A stretch of 64,000 nucleotides of DNA from JAAYJG01 sp964450305 (lineage in GTDB: Bacteria > Bacillota > Clostridia > DSM-8532), in assembly GCA_964450305.1 (NCBI GenBank), contig CAYVFB010000003.1, positions 13,987 to 77,986 on the forward strand. The letters run 5' to 3'. Shown piece after piece: positions 8,288 through 17,459 of the stretch. Every line of letters begins with the position of its first letter. The first letter of the stretch is position 1. The notes beneath the pieces are model-generated. The model was not told where the DNA came from, did not search any database, and saw only the letters and a list, made by a program, of their open reading frames with translations. Position numbers and translations under genes: made by a program.

Positions 8288-9292
8288 TCACCCCGCAATT
8301 AAGGCCTTCAGTTGTTCGAGCATATGTGTTTCAAGGTTGAGACTGCTCCGATAATCTGATTCTTCAAGCCAGGGCAGTGAATGCAATGTGTCGAAATACT
8401 GCTGAAGGCCTTCGCTGGAACTCTGAGAGGCCAAAACCCAGCGGTATTTACCCGTTTCGGCACCCGGCAGGGTTGAAAGCATGCTTTTCATTTTAAGAAC
8501 CGGCTGTGGATGCGCTGCAGTAAAGGGAACAATGACACGGGATGCTGCTTCAAGCCATTGTAGGGTTCGGGGGCTGGTATTGAACTCTGTGTCCACAATA
8601 ATATTTGAAAAACGCCCCCAGGAAAGAAGGGCTTCGGTGAGAATGCAGGTTTCCTTATCGGTCAGCTCCCATAAATCAAGAGGGTTGTCCATGGTTGGAA
8701 TATGCGTAATTCCTCCGTGGGTGGCTACCGAACTTTCCAGTACAATCGAAAGATTGCCCTTTGATGCCTTGATGTGGTAAATAATGTCGGAAAGGGTTCT
8801 GTCGGCTTCGCGGTTTAATGAATAATATGGGAACGCTTCAAGGCTGATATGGAGATGATCCCTGGACATGGCGGCCAGCCATAATGCCAGGGTTGATTTC
8901 AGACGCAGTTCGGGTGAAAAGCAAACGATGATGCTGCTCTTGCCGGCATACCCCAACTCAGGCTTTACAGGATCCCACCCCGAAAGATGTGAAAGGATCG
9001 CTGAGCAAAGAGAGGATGCCGTCTGATACTTTTCAACGGATTGAAGCTGTGCGGAACAGCTGCCCAGAACGATAATATTCCCTTTTTCCATCAGTTGCGG
9101 CGTGAGAAAGCTTTCATTCAACAGGATAACATCTGCGGTGATATCCCCGTTTTGCAGGTATTTGGAAAAGCTGTCCTGAGAAGTAAATGCGGAAATTTGA
9201 AACTGACGCGTCCTGTTCTCCCTGAACCATTGTGCAAGTCGGTGAACATACTCCGCGTCATTGTCGGCCAGAACCATATGAATTAAAGGCAT
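8288..9292 (-). CDS. CpaE/TadZ-like protein with degenerate receiver and ATPase domains
   Basis: A 334-residue protein. Residues 1-110 look like a response-regulator receiver fold (VLADND at 7-12, then a VILLNES strand), but the phosphoacceptor position is Asn59 instead of Asp. From about 117 it resembles the MinD/ParA-like domain of CpaE/TadZ, but the P-loop region reads VCFSPELRLKSTLAL with no GKT/S. Both enzymatic sites therefore look lost, as in some TadZ pilus-positioning proteins. It is upstream of the CpaF-type ATPase and 17 nt after the HD gene. Assignment rests on fold-like pattern and context. GGGTGATC precedes the ATG. Confidence 0.6.
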   Translation of the reverse strand: MPLIHMVLADNDAEYVHRLAQWFRENRTRQFQISAFTSQDSFSKYLQNGDITADVILLNESFLTPQLMEKGNIIVLGSCSAQLQSVEKYQTASSLCSAILSHLSGWDPVKPELGYAGKSSIIVCFSPELRLKSTLALWLAAMSRDHLHISLEAFPYYSLNREADRTLSDIIYHIKASKGNLSIVLESSVATHGGITHIPTMDNPLDLWELTDKETCILTEALLSWGRFSNIIVDTEFNTSPRTLQWLEAASRVIVPFTAAHPQPVLKMKSMLSTLPGAETGKYRWVLASQSSSEGLQQYFDTLHSLPWLEESDYRSSLNLETHMLEQLKALIAG

Positions 9293-9309
9293 AAGATCAC
9301 CCCAACGCC

Positions 9310-9807
9310 TTACAGATCGTACATGGAATCCAATATTCTCCTTCCGACCTGCGTTTTAAAATATTTTTCCCGGATACTGATGATTCCTTCTTCATCAATT
9401 GCATGTTCATACAGGTTCACCAGGAAGTCGGCTTCAATGAGAATTTGAAAATCAACGCCGTCGATCATATGGTAGCTGTGGTGGTGGCCAATCATATAGA
9501 TGATTCTGTCCAAATCATCCCTGTCCAGTGCGATTCCTTCCAGAAGCTTTCTGGCAACAGGCGGGCCCTCCATCTCCTGATAATGGCCGGCTGTGGAATT
9601 GTATTTGCGCTCACATTCAGGAATTCCAATATCGTGCAGCAACGCTGTGATCTCAATAACAGTCAGCTTGTCCCGTTTCAGGTTGGACAGCAGAGCGATG
9701 TTGCGAACAAGAGAATGAACCTTGATGGCATGTTGAATGCGTTTTGCATCCCCCCGCAAATAGTCTACCATTCTTTGCATTACCTTTGCAACCGTAATAT
9801 CAGGCAT
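9310..9807 (-). CDS. HD-domain phosphohydrolase
   Basis: A 165-residue stand-alone HD protein. Metal-binding positions are visible as H27 (IKVHSLV), LLHDIG (HD around 74-75), HHHSYH and EADFLVN (C-terminal Asp). Members hydrolyse phosphate esters such as nucleotides or related signalling molecules; the substrate here is unknown. AAGGGATGG precedes the ATG. It sits between yunB and the TadZ-like gene on the same strand. Confidence 0.85.
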   Translation of the reverse strand: MPDITVAKVMQRMVDYLRGDAKRIQHAIKVHSLVRNIALLSNLKRDKLTVIEITALLHDIGIPECERKYNSTAGHYQEMEGPPVARKLLEGIALDRDDLDRIIYMIGHHHSYHMIDGVDFQILIEADFLVNLYEHAIDEEGIISIREKYFKTQVGRRILDSMYDL

Positions 9808-9907
9808 AAAAAACCATCCCTTCCCACCATCCGTTCACGCGTTACACCCATGTGTGTAACAAGATTGTGCACCTTTTATTGGCTGTTGTCAAGGGAAACT
9901 GTGAGCT

Positions 9908-10612
9908 TCATGGAAGCTCTCTAGTTAGCAATGTAGTTGGAACGTCACCGATGATAACAGTTTCTGACACAATGACCGTACGCTTAACGGACTCTTCTCT
10001 CTTCATCAGTGGAAATAGAATTCTAACATTCACCGATACCTCCATCTGCAATCGGTGAACGGTCTGGTTGATACCTGAGTGATCAAAACCCGAGCTGGGG
10101 GATACCGTTACCTTTCCGACCGGCATGATGCGATAGGGCACTGAAAACCCCAATGCGGACAATAAACCGTTCCCTGTTAAGACACCCAAAGGAGCTTCTA
10201 TTTCATCCCGTTCTCTTTTTTTAATTTCTTCCAAAATACTTTCTGACAGATTTACTGCAAAACGGTTCACTTCGATGGCATCGGTTTCCACAGAGGTAAT
10301 CTGCCCTTGCGGGTTTCTTGCCACATGCACAAAGCTTTTAACCGGATAAAGCTCTGTTGCCTGTAAAACACCTCTGTCAATATACTCACTGACCAGCTGA
10401 GATACCTTGTATTCGCAGATGTTTTCAACGGCTGCCCTGAAGTGATCTGTCATACCGTTTACTGCAAATACGAAGCATACAACACACAGAGCAAAGCGGA
10501 GCATCAATATAAAGTTTCGTACCTGCGGGTAAGAACGAACACTGCCATACTGCCGCTTCCTGTAACGCACTCGCAGGTATGGAGCATATCTGGCTTGCGT
10601 AGATCTTCTCAT
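9908..10612 (-). CDS. yunB: Sporulation protein YunB
   Basis: A 234-residue protein with one N-terminal membrane segment (about residues 30-50) and an outer domain. The C-terminal half carries the YunB hallmarks LSALGFSVPYRI, PVGKVTVSPSSGFDHSGINQ and TVHRLQMEVSVNV. B. subtilis YunB is a SigE-dependent protein needed for efficient sporulation. The start at 10612 (MRRSTQARY) is chosen because GGGGGT lies 7 bases before it; the ATG at 10627 overlaps that site. Confidence 0.88.
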   Translation of the reverse strand: MRRSTQARYAPYLRVRYRKRQYGSVRSYPQVRNFILMLRFALCVVCFVFAVNGMTDHFRAAVENICEYKVSQLVSEYIDRGVLQATELYPVKSFVHVARNPQGQITSVETDAIEVNRFAVNLSESILEEIKKRERDEIEAPLGVLTGNGLLSALGFSVPYRIMPVGKVTVSPSSGFDHSGINQTVHRLQMEVSVNVRILFPLMKREESVKRTVIVSETVIIGDVPTTLLTRELP

Positions 10613-10732
10613 CAAAAATACCCCCATTTACAATCAGTATATCGAAATGGGTGTATTGTGGTGCTTGTAAGGCTAAGACTTCTTTCGGCGTCGTCAATCA
10701 CTCATATCCGGCCATCACTGGTATAGTATCGT

Positions 10733-10776
10733 TAAAAAGCACACATATAGGATTCTGTAAACCCGATATGTGTGCT
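10733..10776 (-). terminator. Terminator after rpoD
   Basis: AGCACACATAT pairs with ATATGTGTGCT (stem 10738-10776) and is followed on the minus strand by TTTTT. It lies about 50 nt past rpoD and should end the dgt-dnaG-rpoD transcript. Confidence 0.85.
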
Positions 10777-10828
10777 CTCCAGTCAAAAAACTTTACAAAA
10801 GTACCTGTATTAATTTTCCCTTAACGTT

Positions 10829-11983
10829 CTAATCCAAATAATCCTTCAACTTCTTGCTTCTGCTGGGATGGCGAAGCTTTCTCAGCGCCTTCGCCTCGAT
10901 TTGACGGATGCGCTCACGGGTGACATTAAATTCCTTGCCAACCTCTTCCAGGGTTCTGGCCCGCCCGTCGTCCAGGCCAAAGCGAAGCCGCAGCACCTTT
11001 TCCTCACGTGGTGTTAGGGTGTCGAGCACGTCGATCAACTGTTCCTTCAGCAGCGTAAATGCAGCCGATTCAGCCGGAGCCGGGGCATCGTCATCGGGAA
11101 TGAAATCCCCAAGGTGGCTGTCTTCCTCTTCCCCGATAGGGGTTTCAAGAGAAACCGGCTCCTGGGATATTTTCATGATCTCCCGGACCTTGTCTTCAGA
11201 CATGCCCATCTCTTTTGCAACTTCATCGGGCAGCGGTTCGCGGCCCAACTCCTGCAAGAGCTGGCGGGAAACACGGATCAGCTTGTTAATGGTTTCAACC
11301 ATATGCACCGGGATACGGATGGTTCTGGCCTGATCCGCTATTGCCCGGGTAATCGCCTGGCGAATCCACCAGGTGGCATAAGTACTGAATTTGAAGCCCT
11401 TTTTATAGTCAAATTTTTCAACGGCTTTGATCAGCCCCAGGTTGCCCTCCTGTATGAGGTCGAGAAAAAGCATGCCCCTTCCGACATATCTTTTCGCAAT
11501 GCTGACAACAAGCCTGAGGTTTGCCTCGGCCAGCCTCTTTTTCGGTTCCTCATCACCGGACTCCATTCTTTGTGCCAGCTCGATCTCTTCGTCGGCTGTT
11601 AAAAGCGGAACCTTTCCGATTTCCTTGAGATACATTCTGACCGGATCGTCAATGGTAACCCCCTCGGGTATGCTTAACTCGGGATCTTCATCGATGTCAA
11701 CCTCTTCAATTTCATCATCGATTTCAGGAACAACATCAATACCCATATGCTCGAGGGTATCATAAACCTTTTCGATCTGTTCCGGTGGGATATCAATTTT
11801 CTCAAAAGCATCCATCACTTCCCTGTAAGTGAGCATGCCTTTTGCCTTCCCTGTGTCCGCTAATTCCCGCAGAACCGCAGAGGGCTCCTTTTTTACCTCG
11901 GGAGTTCCTTTGGGTTCATTTTTTTCTTCGGTAGCGGTAATCCCGGCAGAAGATTCTTTTTTCCTTATTCCCTTATCTGCCAT
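10829..11983 (-). CDS. rpoD: Primary sigma factor SigA/RpoD
   Basis: A 384-residue housekeeping sigma-70. Region 1.2 (DPVRMYLKEIG), region 2 (LDLIQEGNLGLIKAVEKFD, FSTYATWWIRQAI), region 3 and the region 4 helix-turn-helix (VTRERIRQIEAKALRKLRHP) are all intact. The acidic stretch at about 85-110 (IDDEIEEVDIDEDPEL) is the usual region 1.1-type segment. I start at ATG 11983 (MADKGIRKK): a GTG at 11998 would fall inside the AGAGGTGG ribosome binding site. It follows dnaG in the canonical operon. Confidence 0.97.
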   Translation of the reverse strand: MADKGIRKKESSAGITATEEKNEPKGTPEVKKEPSAVLRELADTGKAKGMLTYREVMDAFEKIDIPPEQIEKVYDTLEHMGIDVVPEIDDEIEEVDIDEDPELSIPEGVTIDDPVRMYLKEIGKVPLLTADEEIELAQRMESGDEEPKKRLAEANLRLVVSIAKRYVGRGMLFLDLIQEGNLGLIKAVEKFDYKKGFKFSTYATWWIRQAITRAIADQARTIRIPVHMVETINKLIRVSRQLLQELGREPLPDEVAKEMGMSEDKVREIMKISQEPVSLETPIGEEEDSHLGDFIPDDDAPAPAESAAFTLLKEQLIDVLDTLTPREEKVLRLRFGLDDGRARTLEEVGKEFNVTRERIRQIEAKALRKLRHPSRSKKLKDYLD

Positions 11984-12020
11984 ATTTCTTAATTCCACCT
12001 CTCGTATATTTGAATGGAGT

Positions 12021-13817
12021 CTATTTTAATTTGGACTTCTTTTGCATAATCTCATTCATTCGGTTTACCAGCCGCTTTTTTTCATCTTCGTCGCTAATAT
12101 TCTTCAAGCGGCTTGAAATATCCTTTAATTCGTCCTCAAGCTTTATGTTTTCCAAATATTGAAGAATATCCTCAAATGCTTTCTGAGGTTCCTCAAAATT
12201 GCAGGCTTCCTCTGAACAGCCGATAATGGCGGCGGCCTTTTCCGGGTTCAGCTTTGAAATATACTCATGCAGTAAGAAATCATGACCGTCACCCAGCCTT
12301 TGGTATAATGCCTGAGCCATGTCCCTGATTTCACCCTCGGTGTAGCAGGATACGGGGTAGCGTTGCGCTGCCTGTGGGTACAGAGAGTTTTCTGTGCTTA
12401 TAAGGGTTAAGAGGAAAATCTCGTTCTGTGCCCTGGGCCCTTCCTTCTTTTTAATAATATAGGTGCCAATGGAGCCTGTCATTTTTCTTGCCGCTTTGTC
12501 GAATTCCTGTTTTTTTTCCTTCCGTTTCTTCTGGTTCAGCCTTCTGTTCACCTCGGCCTGCAGTGTATCCATCGTAATATCGTAATCCCGGGAAATTGTT
12601 TTCATGACCATTTCCCTTTCCATGATGTTTTCCTGCTCGATCAACAGATCTGTAACACCGTTGAGGAAGGCCAGCTTCCCTTCCGGGTTGTCGGTAGGGA
12701 AATTCAGCTTTAACTGCCTGATTTTGTATTCTAAAAGTGATATTGCCCGATCCACAAGGTTTTTAAACTTTTCAGCACCATATTTTCGAATATATTCGTC
12801 TGGATCCTTCGCATCTGTTATTTCAAGCACTTTCGCGCGGCAGCCCAGCTGGCTTAAAATCTCAAGACCTCTGTCGGTAGCTTTTCGGCCCGCGATATCG
12901 GTGTCATAGGAAACAATGATCTCATCCGCGTATTTCTTCAGAATCCGCCCCTGCATATTGGTCAGCGCTGTTCCCAAAGATGCCACCGCATAGTCAATCC
13001 CAGCCTGGTGCAGTGAAATGACATCCATATACCCTTCTACGATTAAAAGCTTCTTTTCGGTGCTTTTACGGGCCAGATGCATTCCGAACAGCTCTCTTCC
13101 CTTGCTGTAACAAAGGGTTTCGGGTGAATTCACATACTTCGGCAGGGAATCGTCCATGACCCTTCCGCCGAAAGCCACAACGTTTCCCCGCAAATCAAAG
13201 ATGGGAAACATGATTCTGTTTCGGAACCGATCGGTGAGGCTTCCATTTTTGTTTTTCATGCTTAACCCTGATTCTGTTAAAACCTCTTCGCGATAACCCT
13301 TTGCTCGCAGCGCTCTGGATAATTCGCTCCAGTCATCGGGCGCAAACCCGATGCCGAAACGTTTAAGGGTTTGCAGCGCAAGCCCCCTGTTAAACAGGTA
13401 TTTTTGTGCCTTGGCCCCGGCTTTCCCGGCAAGGGTTGAATAGTAAAACCTGGCAGCCTCCCGGTTCACCTCGAGGAGATCCTTTCTAAGCTTAATCTTA
13501 TGCTGCTCCTCATGGTCGTCTGGCTCGGGGAGTGTCATTCCGGCACGATCGGCTAAAAAGCGCAGTGCTTCGACAAAATCGAGATTCTCTATATGCATGA
13601 TGAAATGAAATACATTTCCTCCATTGTTGCAGCCAAAACAATAATAAAACTGTTTCACCGGCTGTACGGAAAAAGAAGGTGTTTTTTCCCGGTGAAAGGG
13701 ACACAGCCCGAAATAACCTCCCCCTTTCCTGTCAAGATGAAGGTATTCCGAAACGACCTCCACCAAATCATTGTTTAGCCGAACTTCTTCGATGAGTTCA
13801 TCGGGATAGTAATTCAT
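12021..13817 (-). CDS. dnaG: DNA primase
   Basis: A 598-residue primase. The N-terminal CHC2 zinc finger is C-x2-H-x17-C-x2-C (CPFHREKTPSF, then FYCFGCNNGG, about residues 38-65). The TOPRIM core follows (LLIVEGYMDVISLHQAG, then VSYDTDIAGRKATDRG). The C-terminal helicase-binding region is charged and poorly conserved, as expected. It makes RNA primers at the replication fork. GGGGGT precedes the ATG. It lies between dgt and rpoD. Confidence 0.97.
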   Translation of the reverse strand: MNYYPDELIEEVRLNNDLVEVVSEYLHLDRKGGGYFGLCPFHREKTPSFSVQPVKQFYYCFGCNNGGNVFHFIMHIENLDFVEALRFLADRAGMTLPEPDDHEEQHKIKLRKDLLEVNREAARFYYSTLAGKAGAKAQKYLFNRGLALQTLKRFGIGFAPDDWSELSRALRAKGYREEVLTESGLSMKNKNGSLTDRFRNRIMFPIFDLRGNVVAFGGRVMDDSLPKYVNSPETLCYSKGRELFGMHLARKSTEKKLLIVEGYMDVISLHQAGIDYAVASLGTALTNMQGRILKKYADEIIVSYDTDIAGRKATDRGLEILSQLGCRAKVLEITDAKDPDEYIRKYGAEKFKNLVDRAISLLEYKIRQLKLNFPTDNPEGKLAFLNGVTDLLIEQENIMEREMVMKTISRDYDITMDTLQAEVNRRLNQKKRKEKKQEFDKAARKMTGSIGTYIIKKKEGPRAQNEIFLLTLISTENSLYPQAAQRYPVSCYTEGEIRDMAQALYQRLGDGHDFLLHEYISKLNPEKAAAIIGCSEEACNFEEPQKAFEDILQYLENIKLEDELKDISSRLKNISDEDEKKRLVNRMNEIMQKKSKLK

Positions 13818-13945
13818 AAGACCCCCAATCGATCACACTTAATGATATTCGACAAATTATTCAAAATTCCTCCCTTCCTAAAAAATATTTCAGCAGGCAG
13901 TGATGCAGTAGTGGATAATCACTCTGAGCATTCCTCAAAGGGCTT

Positions 13946-14950
13946 TTACCATTCTCTCCATGAGTCCGGAATATACATGGAACGAAACACCTTGACCGCA
14001 TAGCGGTCGGACATGCCGGCCACATAGTCGCATACGACACGATGTATTCCGTCCCTTTCAATTTCATTGAAATACTCCTCAGGCAACAGCCCAGGGGTTT
14101 GCAGCAACTGGCGATAAAGCTGGCGTATCATGTTTTCTGCCTTGCTCTCTTCTGCTTTAGCAATGGAACCGATATAGACCGTTTGAAATAGAAAGCTTCG
14201 CAGATCATCCGTTGCTTCCCTGTATTCCGCACTCATGGTGATCTGGTTTTTGTCTGCGCTGTTTTCAATGATGTTGATGATCATATTGTTTATCCGTTCA
14301 CTGGAAGTATTCCCCAACACTGCTATACAATCGGCAGGCAGTTCGTTACGGGATAAAACGCCGCCCCGGATGGCATCCTCAATGTCATGGTTGATATAGG
14401 CAATCCTGTCGGCAAACTTGACGATTCGCCCCTCAAGAGTTGAAGCCTCGAGCCCGCCCGTGTGGCATAAAATACCATCCAGAACCTCCCGTGTCAGATT
14501 CAGCCCCTGTCTGCCCTTTTCCAGTGTTTCGACCACCCGGATGCTTTGCTCATTATGGGAAAAGCCAAGGGGACAGATTTCCTGCAAGACTCTTTCACCC
14601 GCATGTCCAAACGGGGTGTGGCCCAAGTCATGACCCAGCGCAATGGCCTCGGTAAGGTCTTCATTCAATCGCAGGCTGCGTGCGATGGTTCTGGCGATCT
14701 GTGAAACCTCCAGTGTATGCGTCAGCCTGGTCCGGTAGTGGTCTCCCTCCGGTGAAATGAAGACCTGTGTTTTGTGCTTTAGCCTTCGGAACGCTTTCGA
14801 GTAGATGATTCGATCCCGATCCCTTTGGAAGTCGGTACGGATGTCACACTTTTTTATCGGCTGTTTTCGTCCTTTTGATTTTGAAACCAGCTGAGCAAAA
14901 ACTGAAAGTGTTTTTTCTTCAATCTGTTCCGTTAATTCACGAATCAGCAT
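13946..14950 (-). CDS. dgt: dGTP triphosphohydrolase-like HD protein
   Basis: A 334-residue member of the dGTPase family. HD-motif positions are RLTHTLEVSQ, ALGHDLGHTPFGHAGE and the distal RIAYINHDIEDA. The N-terminal signature FQRDRDRIIYSKAFRRLKHK is complete. It should hydrolyse dNTPs to the nucleoside and triphosphate, and it precedes dnaG as in many Clostridia. GGAGGG lies before the ATG. A role in adjusting dNTP pools is inferred from the family. Confidence 0.93.
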   Translation of the reverse strand: MLIRELTEQIEEKTLSVFAQLVSKSKGRKQPIKKCDIRTDFQRDRDRIIYSKAFRRLKHKTQVFISPEGDHYRTRLTHTLEVSQIARTIARSLRLNEDLTEAIALGHDLGHTPFGHAGERVLQEICPLGFSHNEQSIRVVETLEKGRQGLNLTREVLDGILCHTGGLEASTLEGRIVKFADRIAYINHDIEDAIRGGVLSRNELPADCIAVLGNTSSERINNMIINIIENSADKNQITMSAEYREATDDLRSFLFQTVYIGSIAKAEESKAENMIRQLYRQLLQTPGLLPEEYFNEIERDGIHRVVCDYVAGMSDRYAVKVFRSMYIPDSWREW

Positions 14951-15148
14951 GATACCCTCCGACTTTCCGGATATGCCTGTGTGGATTTATCAGTCATGGT
15001 CAACCCTCTATTCATTTACCCTATTGGCATGGAGGAGAAACAAGAATTACCTGAAAAGAATCTCCCAATTGCTGCCCGGAGAATCCCGATGTGTTGTGAG
15101 GCAGAATAAAACGTTTCGCCTTGTAAACTGTATCATGTTTTTGAACAT

Positions 15149-15170
15149 AACAAAAGTGGGCTTCGCCCAC
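15149..15170 (-). terminator. Putative terminator after abrB
   Basis: On the minus strand GTGGGC-GAA-GCCCAC is followed by TTTTGTT. It would end the AbrB transcript upstream of dgt. Confidence 0.6.
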
Positions 15171-15183
15171 AACTCATTATCGG

Positions 15184-15243
15184 TACTTACATCTGTAAAA
15201 CATCAAATTCTTGTTTGTATTTGATGTTTTACAGATGTAAGTA
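15184..15243. repeat. Perfect 25-bp inverted repeat
   Basis: TACTTACATCTGTAAAACAT.. (15184-15208) is exactly complementary to ..ATGTTTTACAGATGTAAGTA (15219-15243), with a 10-nt loop. There is no flanking T-run and no overlapping gene. It could be an mRNA-end hairpin or a mobile-element trace. Confidence 0.85.
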
Positions 15244-15403
15244 ACTAAAAACGGCAGTTCATTCATTCCTGCCGCATTTATCGCACCTTACAATCATATT
15301 GAAACCAAACAAGGATTTTCTGTTATGACTGGACTGGCTTGCTGCTGGTTCTCCAACGGAAGGTCTGAGACGACCTTCCGCCGGAATTATCAGTTGTCTG
15401 AAT

Positions 15404-15643
15404 TTACATAATATTCAGACAATCTCTGCAAATCGTTTTACCCTTGTATTCTGCCATATTTTCGCTGCTGTTCTCACAAAAGGTGCATCTTGGAATATAT
15501 TTGTCCAAAACAACATTGCCTTGATCATCGACAAACATTTCAATACTGTCCCCTTCTTTAATGTTCAGCTGCCTGCGAAGTGATTTGGGTAGGACAATAC
15601 GCCCAAGTGAGTCAAGTTTCCTTACATAACCGGTTGCTTTCAT
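15404..15643 (-). CDS. AbrB-family transition-state regulator
   Basis: A 79-residue protein. The N-terminal swapped-hairpin DNA-binding domain is clear (TGYVRKLDSLGRIVLPKSLR, then LNIKEGDSIEMFVD). The C-terminal ~25 residues hold paired cysteines C-x2-C and C-x2-C (CTFC and CRDC), a possible zinc knuckle seen in clostridial AbrB proteins. B. subtilis AbrB represses post-exponential genes. GGGGGA precedes the ATG. Its promoter begins at the ilvC stop. Confidence 0.93.
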   Translation of the reverse strand: MKATGYVRKLDSLGRIVLPKSLRRQLNIKEGDSIEMFVDDQGNVVLDKYIPRCTFCENSSENMAEYKGKTICRDCLNIM

Positions 15644-15717
15644 GGTAAATCCCCCTATCAGTTAGTTAAATGTCTCTACCTAAGCCAAATTTCCTTGATA
15701 ATAATGGCTTTACCAAA

Positions 15718-15746
15718 AAGATAACGCATGGTTAAGGATTTGTCAA
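15718..15746 (-). promoter_or_regulatory. Sigma-A promoter of abrB-like gene
   Basis: Minus strand: -35 TTGACA (15741-15746), 17-bp spacer, -10 TATCTT (15718-15723). The -35 box starts 2 bases past the ilvC stop, so the regulator is expressed independently of the ilv genes. Confidence 0.8.
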
Positions 15747-15748
15747 GT

Positions 15749-16744
15749 TTACTTTTTAAGCCATGACATCATTTTCCTCAGTTCACGCCCGGTTTTCTCG
15801 AGAAGATGGTCTGATTCCTTGCGTCTGGTGGCAAGCAATTGAGCACGCCCTCCGGCCTTGTTTTCGGCTATCCACTTCGAAGCGAAGGTGCCATCCTGAA
15901 TCTCGGACAAAACCTGCTTCATGGCTTTTCTGCTCTCGTCAGTGATAATCTTTTTCCCGGTGGTATAATCACCATACTCTGCTGTATCGCTGATGGAGTA
16001 ACGCATATATTCAAAGCCGCCCTGGTTGATCAGATCAACGATCAGCTTCATTTCATGAATGCATTCAAAATATGCGTTCTCGGGCTGGTACCCTGCTTCC
16101 ACCAAAGTTTCAAACCCAGCCTTCATCAGTTCGGTTACACCGCCGCACAAAACAGCCTGTTCCCCGAACAGATCGGTTTCGGTTTCTTCCCGGAAGGTCG
16201 TTTCCAGAATTCCCGCACGGCCTGCACCAATTCCTGATGCATAAGCCAGGGCGTAATCACGGGCTTTTCCGCTGAAATCCTGATGGATGGCGATCAGTGA
16301 AGGAACACCCCGCCCCTCGGTGTATTGAGAGCGCACGGTATGACCCGGGCCTTTTGGAGCAACCATTACAACATCCACATTTTCAGGAGGAACAATCTGG
16401 TTGAAATGAATGTTGAAGCCATGGGCAAACAACAGCACATTACCCTCTTCAAGGTTCTTTTCAATGCTATCCCTGTAGATATCAGCCTGTACCTGATCCG
16501 GAACCAGCATCATGATCAGATCCGCCGCCTTTGCAGCCTCTGCCGTATCAAGAACCTTCAGGCCCGCAGCCTGTGCCTTCTCCCGGCTCTTCGACCCGGG
16601 TGCCAGGCCAACCACAACATTGACACCACTTTCGTGCAGGTTCAATGCATGGGCATGTCCCTGGCTTCCATAACCTATGATGGCTACTGTTTTGTTTTCC
16701 AGCAGCTTCAGTTCACAATCACTGTCATAAAACATCTTTGCCAT
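15749..16744 (-). CDS. ilvC: Ketol-acid reductoisomerase
   Basis: A 331-residue class I enzyme that isomerises and reduces acetolactate or acetohydroxybutyrate in valine, leucine and isoleucine synthesis. The Rossmann motif GYGSQGHAHALNL is near residue 24. The catalytic region shows KGPGHTVRSQY and DLFGEQAVLCGG. I choose the ATG at 16744 (MAKMFYDSD) because AGGA lies 9 bases upstream and the length then equals the family norm. Last gene of the leu/ilv series. Confidence 0.97.
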   Translation of the reverse strand: MAKMFYDSDCELKLLENKTVAIIGYGSQGHAHALNLHESGVNVVVGLAPGSKSREKAQAAGLKVLDTAEAAKAADLIMMLVPDQVQADIYRDSIEKNLEEGNVLLFAHGFNIHFNQIVPPENVDVVMVAPKGPGHTVRSQYTEGRGVPSLIAIHQDFSGKARDYALAYASGIGAGRAGILETTFREETETDLFGEQAVLCGGVTELMKAGFETLVEAGYQPENAYFECIHEMKLIVDLINQGGFEYMRYSISDTAEYGDYTTGKKIITDESRKAMKQVLSEIQDGTFASKWIAENKAGGRAQLLATRRKESDHLLEKTGRELRKMMSWLKK

Positions 16745-16828
16745 TTCCATTCTTCCTTTCTTTCTATTCAACACAGAGGGTGGTTTCTTTATATTGTTTT
16801 AGGATATAAAGGAAGACTCCCTGTGTAT

Positions 16829-17320
16829 CTATCCATTGATTGTTTTTTCCCCGCGTTCAAGCGAGATCAGGCCTGTTCTGACATCCTCAAGGATTCCAAA
16901 GGGTTTGAGCATTTCCTGCATGGCGGCAACCTTTGAAGCACTGCCCGAGATCTCAATTGTCAGCGTCTTTTTCGAGATATCGATAATGTTGGCGCGGAAA
17001 ACCTCGGCGATTTGCATAATTTCCGAACGAACCGAAGTATCGCCGTTCACCTTGATCAGGGCCAGTTCACGATGAACAGAGTTTTCAATATCCAGTCGCT
17101 GTACGCACAGAATGTCGATAAGCTTACTCAGTTGTTTCTCGACCTGATCAACCGTACTCTCGTCCCCTTCAACCACAATGGTCATCCTGGAGATCCCCGG
17201 ATTGTTCGTGATTCCCACCGCCAGGCTATCAATGTTAAAGCCGCGGCGGCTGAACAGCCCTGATACTCTTGACAGTACCCCGGCATGATTATTGACCAAT
17301 ACCGACAGAACATGTTTCAT
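16829..17320 (-). CDS. ilvN: Acetolactate synthase regulatory subunit
   Basis: A 163-residue small subunit with an N-terminal ACT domain (VLVNNHAGVLSRVSGLFSRR) and the usual C-terminal domain (EISGSASKVAAMQEMLKPFG). It binds the IlvB catalytic subunit and confers valine feedback inhibition. GGAGGAG precedes the ATG. It is separated from ilvB by ilvD, whereas ilvB and ilvN are adjacent in most operons. Confidence 0.96.
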   Translation of the reverse strand: MKHVLSVLVNNHAGVLSRVSGLFSRRGFNIDSLAVGITNNPGISRMTIVVEGDESTVDQVEKQLSKLIDILCVQRLDIENSVHRELALIKVNGDTSVRSEIMQIAEVFRANIIDISKKTLTIEISGSASKVAAMQEMLKPFGILEDVRTGLISLERGEKTING

Positions 17321-17459
17321 TTTGGCTCCTCCTCGCTTTCAATGTTTTACAGGTCGTTCATCAGGAATTGTTCCAGTTGGGTTTATCTTTCCATGGGAAC
17401 ATACCATTGGGTTGGCTCCAATTGGCTTTCAATGCCGCACATATTTTAAGTCCAGGTTG

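Larger units (their letters stand above)
14951..15403. other. Intergenic region with three hairpins
   Basis: No gene seen in these 453 bp. There are three symmetrical structures: GTGGGC/GCCCAC at 15156-15170, a perfect 25-bp-arm inverted repeat at 15184-15243, and CGGAAGGTC/GACCTTCCG at about 15357-15380. The last two have no T-run. Confidence 0.6.
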
